Source: CAUUJV01 sp963545565
GTDB lineage: Bacteria; Actinomycetota; Actinomycetes; Actinomycetales; Bifidobacteriaceae
Length of the DNA stretch: 64,000 nucleotides
Reading direction: 5' to 3'
Assembly: GCA_963545565.1 (NCBI GenBank)
Contig: CAUUJV010000004.1
Location: forward strand, 55,383 to 119,382
Shown here: piece by piece, positions 9,935-18,068 of the stretch
Position numbering within the stretch: position 1 is the first letter of the stretch
How the letters are laid out: every line of letters begins with the position of its first letter
Made by a program: the position numbers and the translations under genes
Notes under the pieces: model-generated
Told to the model about the DNA's origin: nothing
Database searches by the model: none
What the model saw: only the letters and a program-made list of their open reading frames with translations

Positions 9935-10564
9935 TTATGCAGCTGTGTGGTCAATAGCTGCAGGAATCTTTGTCATTTTATCTGCCGCGACACATCCCTT
10001 GATGGAGGTGATTGCAGTACCTGCAGTTATCTTGACCTTGTCAGAATCTTTCAAATCATAGAAAGAAGAACCGATGATGACGTCTATAAGCTGATCTTCT
10101 CGATCGTCCATGCGCAAAACAGCGTCTGAGAAGTGTGATGCAACCGTATAAGCCTTTGCAATCGCATTTGAGCCGAAACGAATCTCAGTGCGTGCAAGCA
10201 CAGACGAAGAGTCATAGTCGCCAACGCTTTGAAGAACAAATCCACGATTTTCGAGTTCTTCACCCACTGCTGTTGCAAGACCAGCACTGTTAGTGCCGTT
10301 AAGCACACGAACAGTTATATCTGAAGTGCTTACGCCGGTTGCTCCCTCAGGTGCGCAGACTGCAGTAACTCCGTAGTTTGGGCCGGTAGACGTGTCAGAC
10401 GCGCTGCTGGCACTACCTGTTGAAATAAGACCTGTGTAGAACGGGATTGCAATAATTAGCGCAACAACGAGCAGAACGCATGCAGCCGTTAGAACAATCT
10501 TCTGGCGATCATGCAAATACTGTTTACGTGCTTCACGCTCATTCTGAGAATCAGGATTGGTCAT
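9935..10564 (-). CDS. LytR C-terminal (LytR_C) domain membrane protein
   Basis: 209 aa. A charged cytoplasmic N-terminus of about 25 residues is followed by one membrane helix (residues about 27-48), a short Ser-rich linker and a LytR_C domain starting at the VRVLNGTN motif near residue 85. The LytR_C fold occurs either after LCP ligase domains or alone behind a single membrane helix, as here. It sits on the outside of the membrane and is presumed to bind wall polymers; no enzyme activity is predicted. It lies 30 nt downstream of... the rsmA stop is at 10595, so it is probably co-transcribed with rpf and rsmA on the same strand. Confidence 0.85.
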   Translation of the reverse strand: MTNPDSQNEREARKQYLHDRQKIVLTAACVLLVVALIIAIPFYTGLISTGSASSASDTSTGPNYGVTAVCAPEGATGVSTSDITVRVLNGTNSAGLATAVGEELENRGFVLQSVGDYDSSSVLARTEIRFGSNAIAKAYTVASHFSDAVLRMDDREDQLIDVIIGSSFYDLKDSDKVKITAGTAITSIKGCVAADKMTKIPAAIDHTAA

Positions 10565-10594
10565 CTCTACACTCCTCGGTCCGTATCTCGTCCA

Positions 10595-11533
10595 TCATAG
10601 ATGAAGAGTCTGAATTGTGCGCTGTGCTAATGCAAGAGATGCAAAATCATCAATTGTGAGCGTTTCTCCACGCCGAGTTGAATCAATATGCGCAACTTCA
10701 TAAGCTTCTTCAGGTAGCACCTTTTTTAATGCAGCATGCAAAGTTTTGCGTCTTTGCCCAAAAGCTTGATCAATCAGTGCGAAAGTTTCTTCACGAAGTT
10801 GAGAGTCTGCAGCACGCTCGCTACGCGGATCATCAGAAGAATACCTGTGGAATTCGGTTAATGCTGAGTCAACGTGTGGTGCTGGCCAAAAAACGTTGCG
10901 CCCTACAACTCCAGCAAGATTTGCTGTGCCGTACCATGCTAGTTTTACGGAGGTTACGCCGTAGATTTTGTTTCCAGGAGCAGCGCAGAGGCGTTCTGCC
11001 ACCTCCTTTTGAACCATTACAAGCAGAGTTTCGATGTTGTGGAATTTTTCTAGTAAGGTCAAAATTATAGGAGTTGCAACGTTATACGGCAGATTTGCGA
11101 CTACGCTAAATGCTTCGTCTGCGCTGAATCCTACTTCTTCGGGAGTGACCTTTAGAGCGTCTTGGTTGATGACGTTAAATCGTCCTGCTGCTTCAGGCTG
11201 ATACTGCTTAACTGTGATTGGGAGACGCTGAGCAAGTGGTGGATCAATTTCGACCGCTGTAACATGGGCACCGGTTTCAAGAAGACCTAGAGTAAGCGAC
11301 CCAAGACCGGGGCCCACTTCGAGGACTTTATCTGTGCTCTGTATTCCTGCTGCACGCACAATCTTTCGTACAGTGCCTGGGTCGATTACAAAGTTCTGCC
11401 CAAATTTTTTGGTAGGAGTAATTCCCTCTTCTGCTGCAATTGTGCGGATATCAGCAGCACCGAGTAGACGTGCTGAAGATTCTGATACAGATTCTGACGT
11501 ATTAAGCGTATTAAGAGCGTTGTGACTAGTCAT
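10595..11533 (-). CDS. rsmA: 16S rRNA dimethyladenosine transferase RsmA (KsgA)
   Basis: 312 aa from ATG at 11533 (MTSHNALNTL). It dimethylates two adjacent adenines in helix 45 of 16S rRNA (A1518/A1519 in E. coli numbering) using S-adenosylmethionine. Seen: the KKFGQNFVID substrate motif, SAM-binding EVGPGLGSLT, acidic EIDP, and catalytic NLPYN. The open frame reaches 11659, but that would overlap rpf by more than 100 nt; the chosen ATG lies 10 nt after the rpf stop, suggesting coupling. Two other in-frame ATGs (11557, 11596) are possible starts; none has a clear Shine-Dalgarno sequence. Confidence 0.93.
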   Translation of the reverse strand: MTSHNALNTLNTSESVSESSARLLGAADIRTIAAEEGITPTKKFGQNFVIDPGTVRKIVRAAGIQSTDKVLEVGPGLGSLTLGLLETGAHVTAVEIDPPLAQRLPITVKQYQPEAAGRFNVINQDALKVTPEEVGFSADEAFSVVANLPYNVATPIILTLLEKFHNIETLLVMVQKEVAERLCAAPGNKIYGVTSVKLAWYGTANLAGVVGRNVFWPAPHVDSALTEFHRYSSDDPRSERAADSQLREETFALIDQAFGQRRKTLHAALKKVLPEEAYEVAHIDSTRRGETLTIDDFASLALAQRTIQTLHL

Positions 11534-11543
11534 CAGTGTCAGT

Positions 11544-13070
11544 TTAGTACCAGCCATAGGAAACACTATGCTGTTTTGCGACGGATGGGGTGCCATAACG
11601 CCCCTTGATATAGTTAAGACCCCACACAATCTGAGTTGCGGCGTTGTCTTTCCAGTCACTTCCTACGGTTGCCATTTTGCTTCCTGGAAGAGATTGAGGA
11701 ATTCCGTAGGCACCGGATGATTTGTTTTCAGCGTTCCATCTCCAGCCGGATTCACGGTTCCATAGCCAGACGAGTGCAGACCAATCGCTGTCAGACCATC
11801 CATATTGGTACACAAGAGCTTTTGCGTAAGCCTGAGCCTGCGCTGCTGTGGCATGCCATGTGGAACTGGAACTCGATGATGAGCTGCTGCTAGAGATTGA
11901 CGATGAGCTTGAGCTTGCACTGCTTGAGCTACTTGAGCTGGAGTTGGAAGAGCTGCCGGAGTTGCTGGATGATGAACTACCGCTTGATGATGAGCTACTT
12001 CCAGAACTGTTTGACGAGCTATTTGATGAATTACTAGAGCCTGTAGATGAGTTTGAACTTGGAGTAGAGCTGGGATTGGAGGAACTACTAGAGCTACCAG
12101 AGTTACTAGAGTTTCTGGAAGGGCTTGAATTTGAGGAATCTGAAGAATCATCTGAATTAGTGGAATCAGAATTTGTATTTGTGCCAGAGCTATTTGTGTC
12201 TTCTTCAGTTTCCACTTTCTTTGTGCCGATAGCAGTAATTTGTTCAATAGGCTGCTTGGTCACTGTTTCACCGGTGAGAGTGGAGCTTTCCACCACGCCA
12301 TCTACAAGAGTGTTGTAATATGTTTGAGTTTTTGAGCCGTCTTCTCCTTGCTGAACGACGGCTGTTGTGCCCTCATCCATTGTGCTGTCATAAACAGTGC
12401 GAGAAGTATAAGGGATTGTGACTTCTTGAGTGGTGGTGGAATGGGTGACGCGCTGAACTCTCAAAATTGTTGTGTTGGTTGTTTGTTCAACAGATACGCG
12501 GTCTTCCTTACCAAGTTGGATTCCTAAAGAATCAAGAATAGCTGCTGCTGGTTGCTGCCCATTCTTAATTACTGCTTGTTTGCCATCGTAAATAACAGTG
12601 ACAGACCCCTTGGCATTGATAACGAATCCGCCGGTTAGTTTGTTATAAATATTGGTGATGTTGACCGTGACTTTTACTGCATTTTTTTCATTCTGGTTGA
12701 AAAATTCCAAGAGTTGGCTAGCGCTTTTTGCATAAGTCCAGAATTTAACGTCAGTTCCATCGATGGTGACAGTGGTTTGGTAAGCACTACGCACTGTGAT
12801 GACGTCATTATTTGTCACATAATCTGTACCTGAAGTGGATTGTACAAAATCGTGAGTTTTGGTTGTTACTCCAGCCTGCTGGAGCACGCCATCAGTAGTC
12901 ATTGCAACAGTTTTTATAATGCTCTTCTCACCATTGACAACAAGTACAACGGTTTTATAAGCAAGGAAGGTGAAGCTAACCACAGAAGCTACGGTGAGAA
13001 CCACAGTCGTGATAATAACGCGAATGCGTCTCAGATTGGCAAACCGCTTAGGCGTCCACCGACGTGCCAT
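11544..13070 (-). CDS. rpf: Resuscitation-promoting-factor-like wall hydrolase (DUF348, G5, lytic transglycosylase-like domain)
   Basis: 508 aa from ATG at 13070, preceded by AAGGAAAATAT; a longer frame to 13247 has no support. An N-terminal membrane anchor or signal helix (about 17-44) is followed by DUF348-type repeats (about 45-190), a G5 domain (about 200-280), a Ser/Asn/Gly-rich linker of over 100 residues (about 290-407), and a C-terminal lysozyme-like domain (about 407-508) with the WNRESGWRWN and GAYGIPQ motifs; the glutamate near 440 is the likely catalytic acid. Rpf proteins cleave peptidoglycan and wake dormant actinobacteria; the C-terminal domain here looks closer to the transglycosylase-like domain of bifidobacterial wall proteins than to the short mycobacterial Rpf fold. 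A long structured leader lies upstream. Confidence 0.88.
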   Translation of the reverse strand: MARRWTPKRFANLRRIRVIITTVVLTVASVVSFTFLAYKTVVLVVNGEKSIIKTVAMTTDGVLQQAGVTTKTHDFVQSTSGTDYVTNNDVITVRSAYQTTVTIDGTDVKFWTYAKSASQLLEFFNQNEKNAVKVTVNITNIYNKLTGGFVINAKGSVTVIYDGKQAVIKNGQQPAAAILDSLGIQLGKEDRVSVEQTTNTTILRVQRVTHSTTTQEVTIPYTSRTVYDSTMDEGTTAVVQQGEDGSKTQTYYNTLVDGVVESSTLTGETVTKQPIEQITAIGTKKVETEEDTNSSGTNTNSDSTNSDDSSDSSNSSPSRNSSNSGSSSSSSNPSSTPSSNSSTGSSNSSNSSSNSSGSSSSSSGSSSSSNSGSSSNSSSSSSSSASSSSSSISSSSSSSSSSSTWHATAAQAQAYAKALVYQYGWSDSDWSALVWLWNRESGWRWNAENKSSGAYGIPQSLPGSKMATVGSDWKDNAATQIVWGLNYIKGRYGTPSVAKQHSVSYGWY

Positions 13071-13210
13071 ATATTTTCCTTGCGTTGGAGTTACTAGATA
13101 TGGGAAATTGTAAAGTATAAACCTTGGAAAATAAGGAGTTTTTTCATATAGGAACGAATCTCTCAAATGACATGAATGTAATTTGTATGATACGAGTTCA
13201 AGTAGAAGGG

Positions 13211-13319
13211 ACGAGTCAGAAGGGGATACTCGCCCCTTAATACGCACGAAGCGGATTGGAGAGCCCCGTGCTTCTGAACCCGAGTTTGAATGGGATAATC
13301 ACTCGGGACGCTTACTCGT
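13211..13319 (-). ncRNA. Candidate structured leader RNA (cis-regulatory) upstream of rpf
   Basis: On the minus strand this 109-nt segment can fold into a closing stem around three hairpins. P1: ACGAGT (13319-13314) with ACTCGT (13216-13211). P2: CCCGAGT (13307-13301) with ACTCGGG (13285-13279), loop 15 nt. P3: GCACG (13271-13267) with CGTGC (13248-13244), mutually exclusive with GAAGC (13274-13270)/GCTTC (13252-13248). P4: AAGGGG (13238-13233) with CCCCTT (13225-13220), 7-nt loop CGAGTAT. The P4 loop can also pair with ACTCG segments elsewhere, allowing a pseudoknot. It ends about 140 nt before the rpf start. I do not recognise it as a known class; it lacks the c-di-AMP (ydaO) signature seen upstream of some other rpf genes. 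Folding was done by eye. Confidence 0.5.
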
Positions 13320-13346
13320 GAAATGCAAGCACCTTCTTGGCTGTAA

Positions 13347-13376
13347 ATTATACCCTTTTTTAGGTGGTGTTACCAA
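13347..13376 (-). promoter_or_regulatory. Predicted sigma-70-type promoter for rpf leader
   Basis: TATAAT at 13352-13347 and TTGGTA at 13376-13371 on the minus strand, 18-nt spacer. Transcription would begin near 13340, giving a leader of about 270 nt before the rpf ATG. The -35 box touches the stop codon of the upstream pseudogene. Confidence 0.6.
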
Positions 13377-14128
13377 TTATGCGAGATCTGCGATATCTTT
13401 CTGCAATGCTGAAGGTTCGGTTGTGAGAGCAGGACCATCCGGATCTTGAGATCCACCAAGTGAGCCAGCTTCATCCTCTTCTAGGCTATTAAAGGCTTCT
13501 TTCCAGTCTTGAGAAGTCTTAATCGGATTTCCTGGCTTAGAAAAAACTTCGAGAGTGTAGTTTGATTCAGTATCCGCAAGACCATGGAGAAGGGCTTGCG
13601 CAATATGGTGGATATTTACCCCTGGCTGCCCTTTGACCAAATCGCCTTGGCGCAAGTCAACGCGGGTATCTGATGGCGATTGATATCCAAACCAGCCTGG
13701 GCACACGATTACGTAGTGCACGCCGGATGCACGCACAACGCGCTCCCCACGACGCTTCCAGTCAAGCAGATTTGCTGCCCAGCCGCTAGGAGCAGTAACA
13801 CCCATGGACGTCATGAGCGCGATAGGAGTGTTGTGCTTTGCTGCTGCTTTTGCCACGGCTGCAACTGTTTCGTATGCGCCTTCTGGATTCGAATCACCGC
13901 CGTGAGTGAGAACTGCGCCGTCAGCGGCTGTGACTGCGGCGTCAACGCTCACTTCATCATGTGCATCGAATTGTGTATAACAGCATCAGCCCCTATGTCT
14001 CGTGCGTGAGAGGGATTACGGGTTCCTGCAACTACTTGCATACCGAGAGTGTGTGCTTCATCTATAACTATGCTGCCAATAGTTCCTGTTGCTCCGATAA
14101 CGAGGATACGAGAAATATTCTGTGCCAT
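13377..14128 (-). pseudogene. NAD(P)-binding epimerase/NmrA-like gene, frameshifted
   Basis: ATG at 14128 with AAGGAAAAG upstream begins MAQNISRILVIGATGTIGS, a Rossmann GxxGxxG nucleotide-binding motif of atypical short-chain dehydrogenases. That frame runs to a TGA at 13949. The rest of the same protein (SVDAAVTAADGAVLTHGG onward, including VTAPSGWAANL and VCPGWFGY) continues in another frame to 13377. The second frame is open back to about 13980 and reads DAHDEVSVDAAV, so one base has probably been lost near 13960-13985. A GTG at 13952 could start the downstream piece but it would lack the cofactor-binding strand. The role of the intact family is NAD(P)H-dependent reduction or epimerisation; the substrate is unknown. 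A sequencing error cannot be excluded. Confidence 0.8.
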
Positions 14129-14199
14129 ACTTTTCCTTAAAAATTCCCTTAAAAAAATTGAAGGCCTTGCTCTAAATCTAAATAAGAGCAAGACCCTAG

Positions 14200-14276
14200 T
14201 GGAGCCTCCTGTCAGATTCGAACTGACGACCTGCTGATTACAAATCAGCTGCTCTGGCCAGCTGAGCTAAGGAGGC
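14200..14276 (-). tRNA. tRNA-Thr (anticodon UGU), CCA encoded
   Basis: On the minus strand, acceptor GCCTCCT (14276-14270) pairs with AGGAGGC, followed by T and the encoded CCA (14202-14200). The D arm AGCTCAG..., anticodon stem GCTGA/TCAGC with loop TTTGTAA (anticodon TGT), and T arm GTTCGAATC are all present. It decodes ACA/ACG threonine codons. Confidence 0.95.
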
Positions 14277-14347
14277 ACTGCTTGAATTTAACCAAATCAT
14301 AAAGACTAAATTTCAAACAACGTGTATAAGCATACCGGAGATTTTAG

Positions 14348-14383
14348 AAAAACCCGCCGAAAGATAAAAATTGGCGAGTTTTT
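14348..14383. terminator. Bidirectional intrinsic terminator
   Basis: AAAAACCCGCC (14348-14358) pairs with GGCGAGTTTTT (14373-14383), with A/T runs on both sides. It lies just downstream of the DsbA-like gene (minus strand) and upstream of the tRNA gene, ending transcription of the DsbA-like gene. Confidence 0.75.
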
Positions 14384-14420
14384 CTTAGTATCTTTTAGCT
14401 TTAGTCAACTTTAGTTAGGT

Positions 14421-15395
14421 TTAAGATGTCAAGCTAATTGGTTTTTTAGTAGATCCAATAGAGGGAAGCACAGAAGAATTGCCTACATCAGAAGAGGAAA
14501 GACCAATTGCTTTCAACAATCCAGTTAAGTAATCAATGGAAGCAGTATTCAAAACCTGCAAATCCCAGTAATGCTTGTTAATACGAATTGTTGGAGTTGT
14601 CATAGAGCCCTTACTTGAGCCGGAAACATTCCACAGAGCTGAACGCAAAGGAGTGTATTTAGAAACAGCAGTAATCCACTTAGTATATTTTCCGCTAATC
14701 GACGCCTTTGCAACCGACTCCTTAACGCCAGAGCTAATTGCGAGCTTTACAAGAGTGGCATTGGTGACGTTCTTGTAGCTACTTTCGCTCGGCTGGAAGT
14801 CTTCGGCAAAAAGAGCCTGAATGAATGCAAGAACATTTTGTGGATCATTATCAGCAATATAAGAAACCATCGAAGCGGTGCGAGTGGAGTATTTATGGCC
14901 GTTTGAGAGAGAATCCAAATACGCGCCAGGATGAATTTCAAGGTTGATTTGGCCAGCTTTAACCATTTTGATAAGGGTTTCATCAATCGCACGATTCATG
15001 GTGCCGCATCCAGGGCACAGGAAATCCATGTAGTCTTCAATGGTTGGAACGTTAGCGACGGGTTTATTAACGCCGTTTTTGGAAATAACGAACCCACCTT
15101 TTTTGGTTGCATTTGCTGGTTTGGTCTTCACAGCTTGAAGTGCTGAATACGCCTCTGAGGCAGATGATGAGCTGTTGGATGAAGACGGTAAGAAGTTGCG
15201 GACAACGAGGAAGCCAACAACGAGAGCAACAATGGCCACAACGGCAACAATGGCCACGCCAATTGCTGTTTGCGTTTTCCTATCGCGCTCTTCTTGCTCG
15301 CGTTGAGCAGCTTCTGCTGCGGCTTGTGCTGCTAAGCGCTCTTTGCGAGACCGGGCACGTGCTATTTTTTTCTCGCTGTTATTGTTCTGTGCCAT
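14421..15395 (-). CDS. DsbA-family thioredoxin-fold membrane protein
   Basis: 324 aa. A charged N-terminal helix rich in Ala/Arg/Glu (about 1-40) precedes one membrane helix (about 43-68). The outer part holds a thioredoxin-like DsbA domain with the CPGC active site near residue 128 in the context DFLCPGCGTM, so it should catalyse or isomerise disulphide bonds outside the membrane. A TTPTI segment near residue 270 supplies the cis-proline loop typical of the fold. It is similar in plan to the actinobacterial one-helix DsbA/BdbD proteins. The stop lies about 38 nt before the bidirectional terminator. Confidence 0.88.
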   Translation of the reverse strand: MAQNNNSEKKIARARSRKERLAAQAAAEAAQREQEERDRKTQTAIGVAIVAVVAIVALVVGFLVVRNFLPSSSNSSSSASEAYSALQAVKTKPANATKKGGFVISKNGVNKPVANVPTIEDYMDFLCPGCGTMNRAIDETLIKMVKAGQINLEIHPGAYLDSLSNGHKYSTRTASMVSYIADNDPQNVLAFIQALFAEDFQPSESSYKNVTNATLVKLAISSGVKESVAKASISGKYTKWITAVSKYTPLRSALWNVSGSSKGSMTTPTIRINKHYWDLQVLNTASIDYLTGLLKAIGLSSSDVGNSSVLPSIGSTKKPISLTS

Positions 15396-15509
15396 ATTTC
15401 TCCTTGCATCATTGTGATGCCACCGATCATCAGACTCTAATTATGCTAATTGTGTGAGTGGAATTTATGCAGTAGAGTAAAAAATTTTTCTGAGCTTTTA
15501 TTGCAATTA

Positions 15510-17807
15510 TTATTCCGAATAGACCACACTAAGTGGAGACCAGTCTATTCCAGATGCGTTGAGTGCCGTAACCACAGTAATGATAACGAATAATGCCCAT
15601 AGTACGAGGACTGCAATAGTTGTGTATGACGGTTTTTGCTTTTCGTTGCCTGTAATAGCTGCAGAATATTCTAAATAGCCGTCAATCTGCACACGTTTGA
15701 ATGAACCAAGTCCTACGCCAAACATAGAAGTCTGGCGACCTAAAGTGCATAAAGTCCATCCGATAGCGCTTGATAAAGCGAGTATGAGCCCAGATAATGA
15801 TGCGATATTACCACCGGGGAGATTAAGAGTGAATGTAATATTGGCAAAGGTCAAAGTCATGTATGCGTGGTCGGCTGCATCTGAAATTCCTAGGCTTAGT
15901 GAGAGAAGCACAAGTGCTGCGCAGCTGGATATGCAATAAGTGAGCATGGGGGCTAGCATAGAGAAAAAGCCTTTGATGATATGCCAAGGCAAGCCGACTG
16001 CAGTAAGCACAACGTCTGAACTACTAAGGGTTCCTCCATGCTTTTCGCGCCGTGCCTCACGAGCACTAATGCTGTGTGCGCGCGTGGTTAATGCCCATAT
16101 AACCAATGCCATAGTGAATGTGGCTGAAATGGGATAAATGCAGGTCAACAGAATAAAAGGCAGTGCAAGCATAAGCGCTGGGATTCCACTATGACTGCGC
16201 ATCCAAGTGAGCACAGCGTAGGCAGGAATATTGTTGTGCTGTTGCTGATATGCCTGTGGGGAATGCTGTTGCGCTCCTGATGCCGGCTGCTGATGATACT
16301 GATAGTTGGCCGATTGTGGACGAATAGCAGGTGGATTGGGATTCTGTGAGTATGCATGGCCTTGTTGTTGATTAGGCTCAGAATTAAACCCAGAATTGGG
16401 CTCATAGCTATCTTGATTTGTTTGCATTACGCGAGTGTCTTGGAGTGGTGGCTGATTTGAAGTCGGTTGTGCCATAGCAGCAGTGCGCATTGAGGAAGGC
16501 ATAACTGAGGTGGCTGAGGCAGCTAAGATAGCTGAGGTACGGGCTGCAGAGTCCTCTTCCTCTTCTACCTCTTCTTTCCCCTCCTCCCTGTCGCTGTAAT
16601 CATCGTGATTACCGCGATAATGTGGCGATTGCTTGAGCGTGATGGTTTTATCACGATTCCATAACGCACGAGGATTATGGAGTGCCAGATACTCCTCCGA
16701 ATCTTCTAAAATCTCTGAATCTTCTAAAGATACCTGCTTGGTTGCTTGTGAATTATCGGAGAAGCGATCATTTATGAGAGAAGAGTTTGCTCCAAAAGGG
16801 CGCACCACCTCGTCTCCAGAATTGGCGACAGCAGAATTGATGTCAGCAGAATCGCTCTGATGCGATTGAATAGTTAAGTCCTCGCTATCAGCATTGATAG
16901 TTCCTGAACCCCAGCCCACTGTTAAATCAGTGTTGCTGCTGTTTTCTTCAAAATCACTCCATGCACCATTGCGCACATCGAGAGAAATTGCGTTTAAGAG
17001 CTCTTGAGCACTGCAGCGATTCATGCGATTTGGATCAAGTGCTTCACGCAACATCTGGCGGGTCAAAGCAGGAATCCCTGTGAGATTAGAGTTTCCGCTT
17101 GCAGCACGCTCAAGCACAACCATCATGGGCTTTGTACCAAAAATAGATTCACCGGTTGCGGCAAAACCAAGCACAGAAGCCACAGACCACCAATCTGTAG
17201 CCTCATCAGACTCAGCTCCTTCAATAATTTCGGGAGCAATAAAACCCGGAGTTCCCATCACGAGACCTGTGCGGGTTACATGGCTTTCGCCGTCGCTCAT
17301 AGCAATGCCAAAGTCAACAAGCACAGGACCGCTGGCGGAAATCATCACATTTGTCGGCTTAATATCACGGTGAATAATGCCAGCGGCATGCACAGCATCC
17401 ACGGCATCGATGAGTTTGCGGGCAAGACGCTCTAAATCAGCACCCGTATAGCGTCCATTATCCTTAACGTCTTCACGCAGATTCTTGCCTTCAATCAGCT
17501 CTGTAACAATAAAAGCAAGAGAATCATCAAGCTCCATATCAACAATTTGGCATACGCCAGGATGGTTAATTTTGCGCAATGAGACTGCTTCCCTGCGAAA
17601 GCGCTCGCGTGCAGTAAGAATTTCTTGGTTTTGAGAGGCTTCATCATCTTGCAAAGAATCGCGAAGAATCTTCATCGCAAACACTGTGCCGCCGTCATCG
17701 GTGACTTTCCACACAGTGCCCATAGCACCGCCTCCGAGACGTGAGACGAGAGTGTATCCCCCTACAACATCTCCTGGCGTGAGATTCAACGCATTCAATT
17801 CAGACAT
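15510..17807 (-). CDS. Membrane serine/threonine protein kinase (PknB/Hanks type)
   Basis: 765 aa. The kinase domain (about 15-280) is complete: glycine loop RLGGGAMGTVW, ATP lysine in AMKILRD (K46), catalytic HRDIKPTN near 146, DFG, and GTPGFIAPE activation segment with Thr residues for autophosphorylation. A long acidic then Gln/Pro/Asn-rich region (about 290-540) follows. The C-terminal 200 or so residues hold several hydrophobic helices, so the kinase is anchored by a multi-span C-terminal unit rather than one helix and PASTA repeats. It may phosphorylate cell-wall or growth proteins; the MurJ pseudokinase in this window is a possible partner but this is inference. Confidence 0.92.
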   Translation of the reverse strand: MSELNALNLTPGDVVGGYTLVSRLGGGAMGTVWKVTDDGGTVFAMKILRDSLQDDEASQNQEILTARERFRREAVSLRKINHPGVCQIVDMELDDSLAFIVTELIEGKNLREDVKDNGRYTGADLERLARKLIDAVDAVHAAGIIHRDIKPTNVMISASGPVLVDFGIAMSDGESHVTRTGLVMGTPGFIAPEIIEGAESDEATDWWSVASVLGFAATGESIFGTKPMMVVLERAASGNSNLTGIPALTRQMLREALDPNRMNRCSAQELLNAISLDVRNGAWSDFEENSSNTDLTVGWGSGTINADSEDLTIQSHQSDSADINSAVANSGDEVVRPFGANSSLINDRFSDNSQATKQVSLEDSEILEDSEEYLALHNPRALWNRDKTITLKQSPHYRGNHDDYSDREEGKEEVEEEEDSAARTSAILAASATSVMPSSMRTAAMAQPTSNQPPLQDTRVMQTNQDSYEPNSGFNSEPNQQQGHAYSQNPNPPAIRPQSANYQYHQQPASGAQQHSPQAYQQQHNNIPAYAVLTWMRSHSGIPALMLALPFILLTCIYPISATFTMALVIWALTTRAHSISAREARREKHGGTLSSSDVVLTAVGLPWHIIKGFFSMLAPMLTYCISSCAALVLLSLSLGISDAADHAYMTLTFANITFTLNLPGGNIASLSGLILALSSAIGWTLCTLGRQTSMFGVGLGSFKRVQIDGYLEYSAAITGNEKQKPSYTTIAVLVLWALFVIITVVTALNASGIDWSPLSVVYSE

Positions 17808-18015
17808 AATTCCATTATGCCCGCATAATGCCTAGGAAGATATGTGAAGATATTTTTTTGAACTGAAACGCCCCAAAATCGCATAAATCGTGTATAGTGG
17901 AAAACGGCTCAACGGAGAGTATAAATCCAAGAACCACCACAAGCGTATTTTTATGTGCGCAGTCGTACCCACAGTCGGGTTCGCTAGTGGACAATTGAAT
18001 AGAAATAATTAACCA

Positions 18016-18054
18016 TCTCACTACGGATCGTTCGGCACGTACCTGCCGATGAGA
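18016..18054 (+). promoter_or_regulatory. Bulged hairpin directly before the ugpC ribosome binding site
   Basis: TCTCA (18016-18020) pairs with TGAGA (18050-18054), and TCGGCA (18032-18037) pairs with TGCCGA (18044-18049). The 3' strands are contiguous and the 5' side carries an 11-nt bulge; the AAGGAA ribosome binding site follows at once. The spacer from 17808 holds the promoter and about 100 nt of leader. An msiK RNA motif is known upstream of this ATPase gene in other Actinobacteria; membership here is untested. Confidence 0.45.
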
Positions 18055-18068
18055 AAGGAAAATGCCAT

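Noticed and set aside
11848..12318. Plus-strand Glu/Leu-rich open frame opposite rpf
   Set aside because: Same cause: antisense of the Ser/Asn linker of rpf.
13211..13319. c-di-AMP (ydaO) riboswitch
   Set aside because: The conserved ydaO segments, such as the GGGGUGAAU-like block and the CCGAACCCGUCAGCUAACC-like 3' block, are not present, so I leave the element unnamed.
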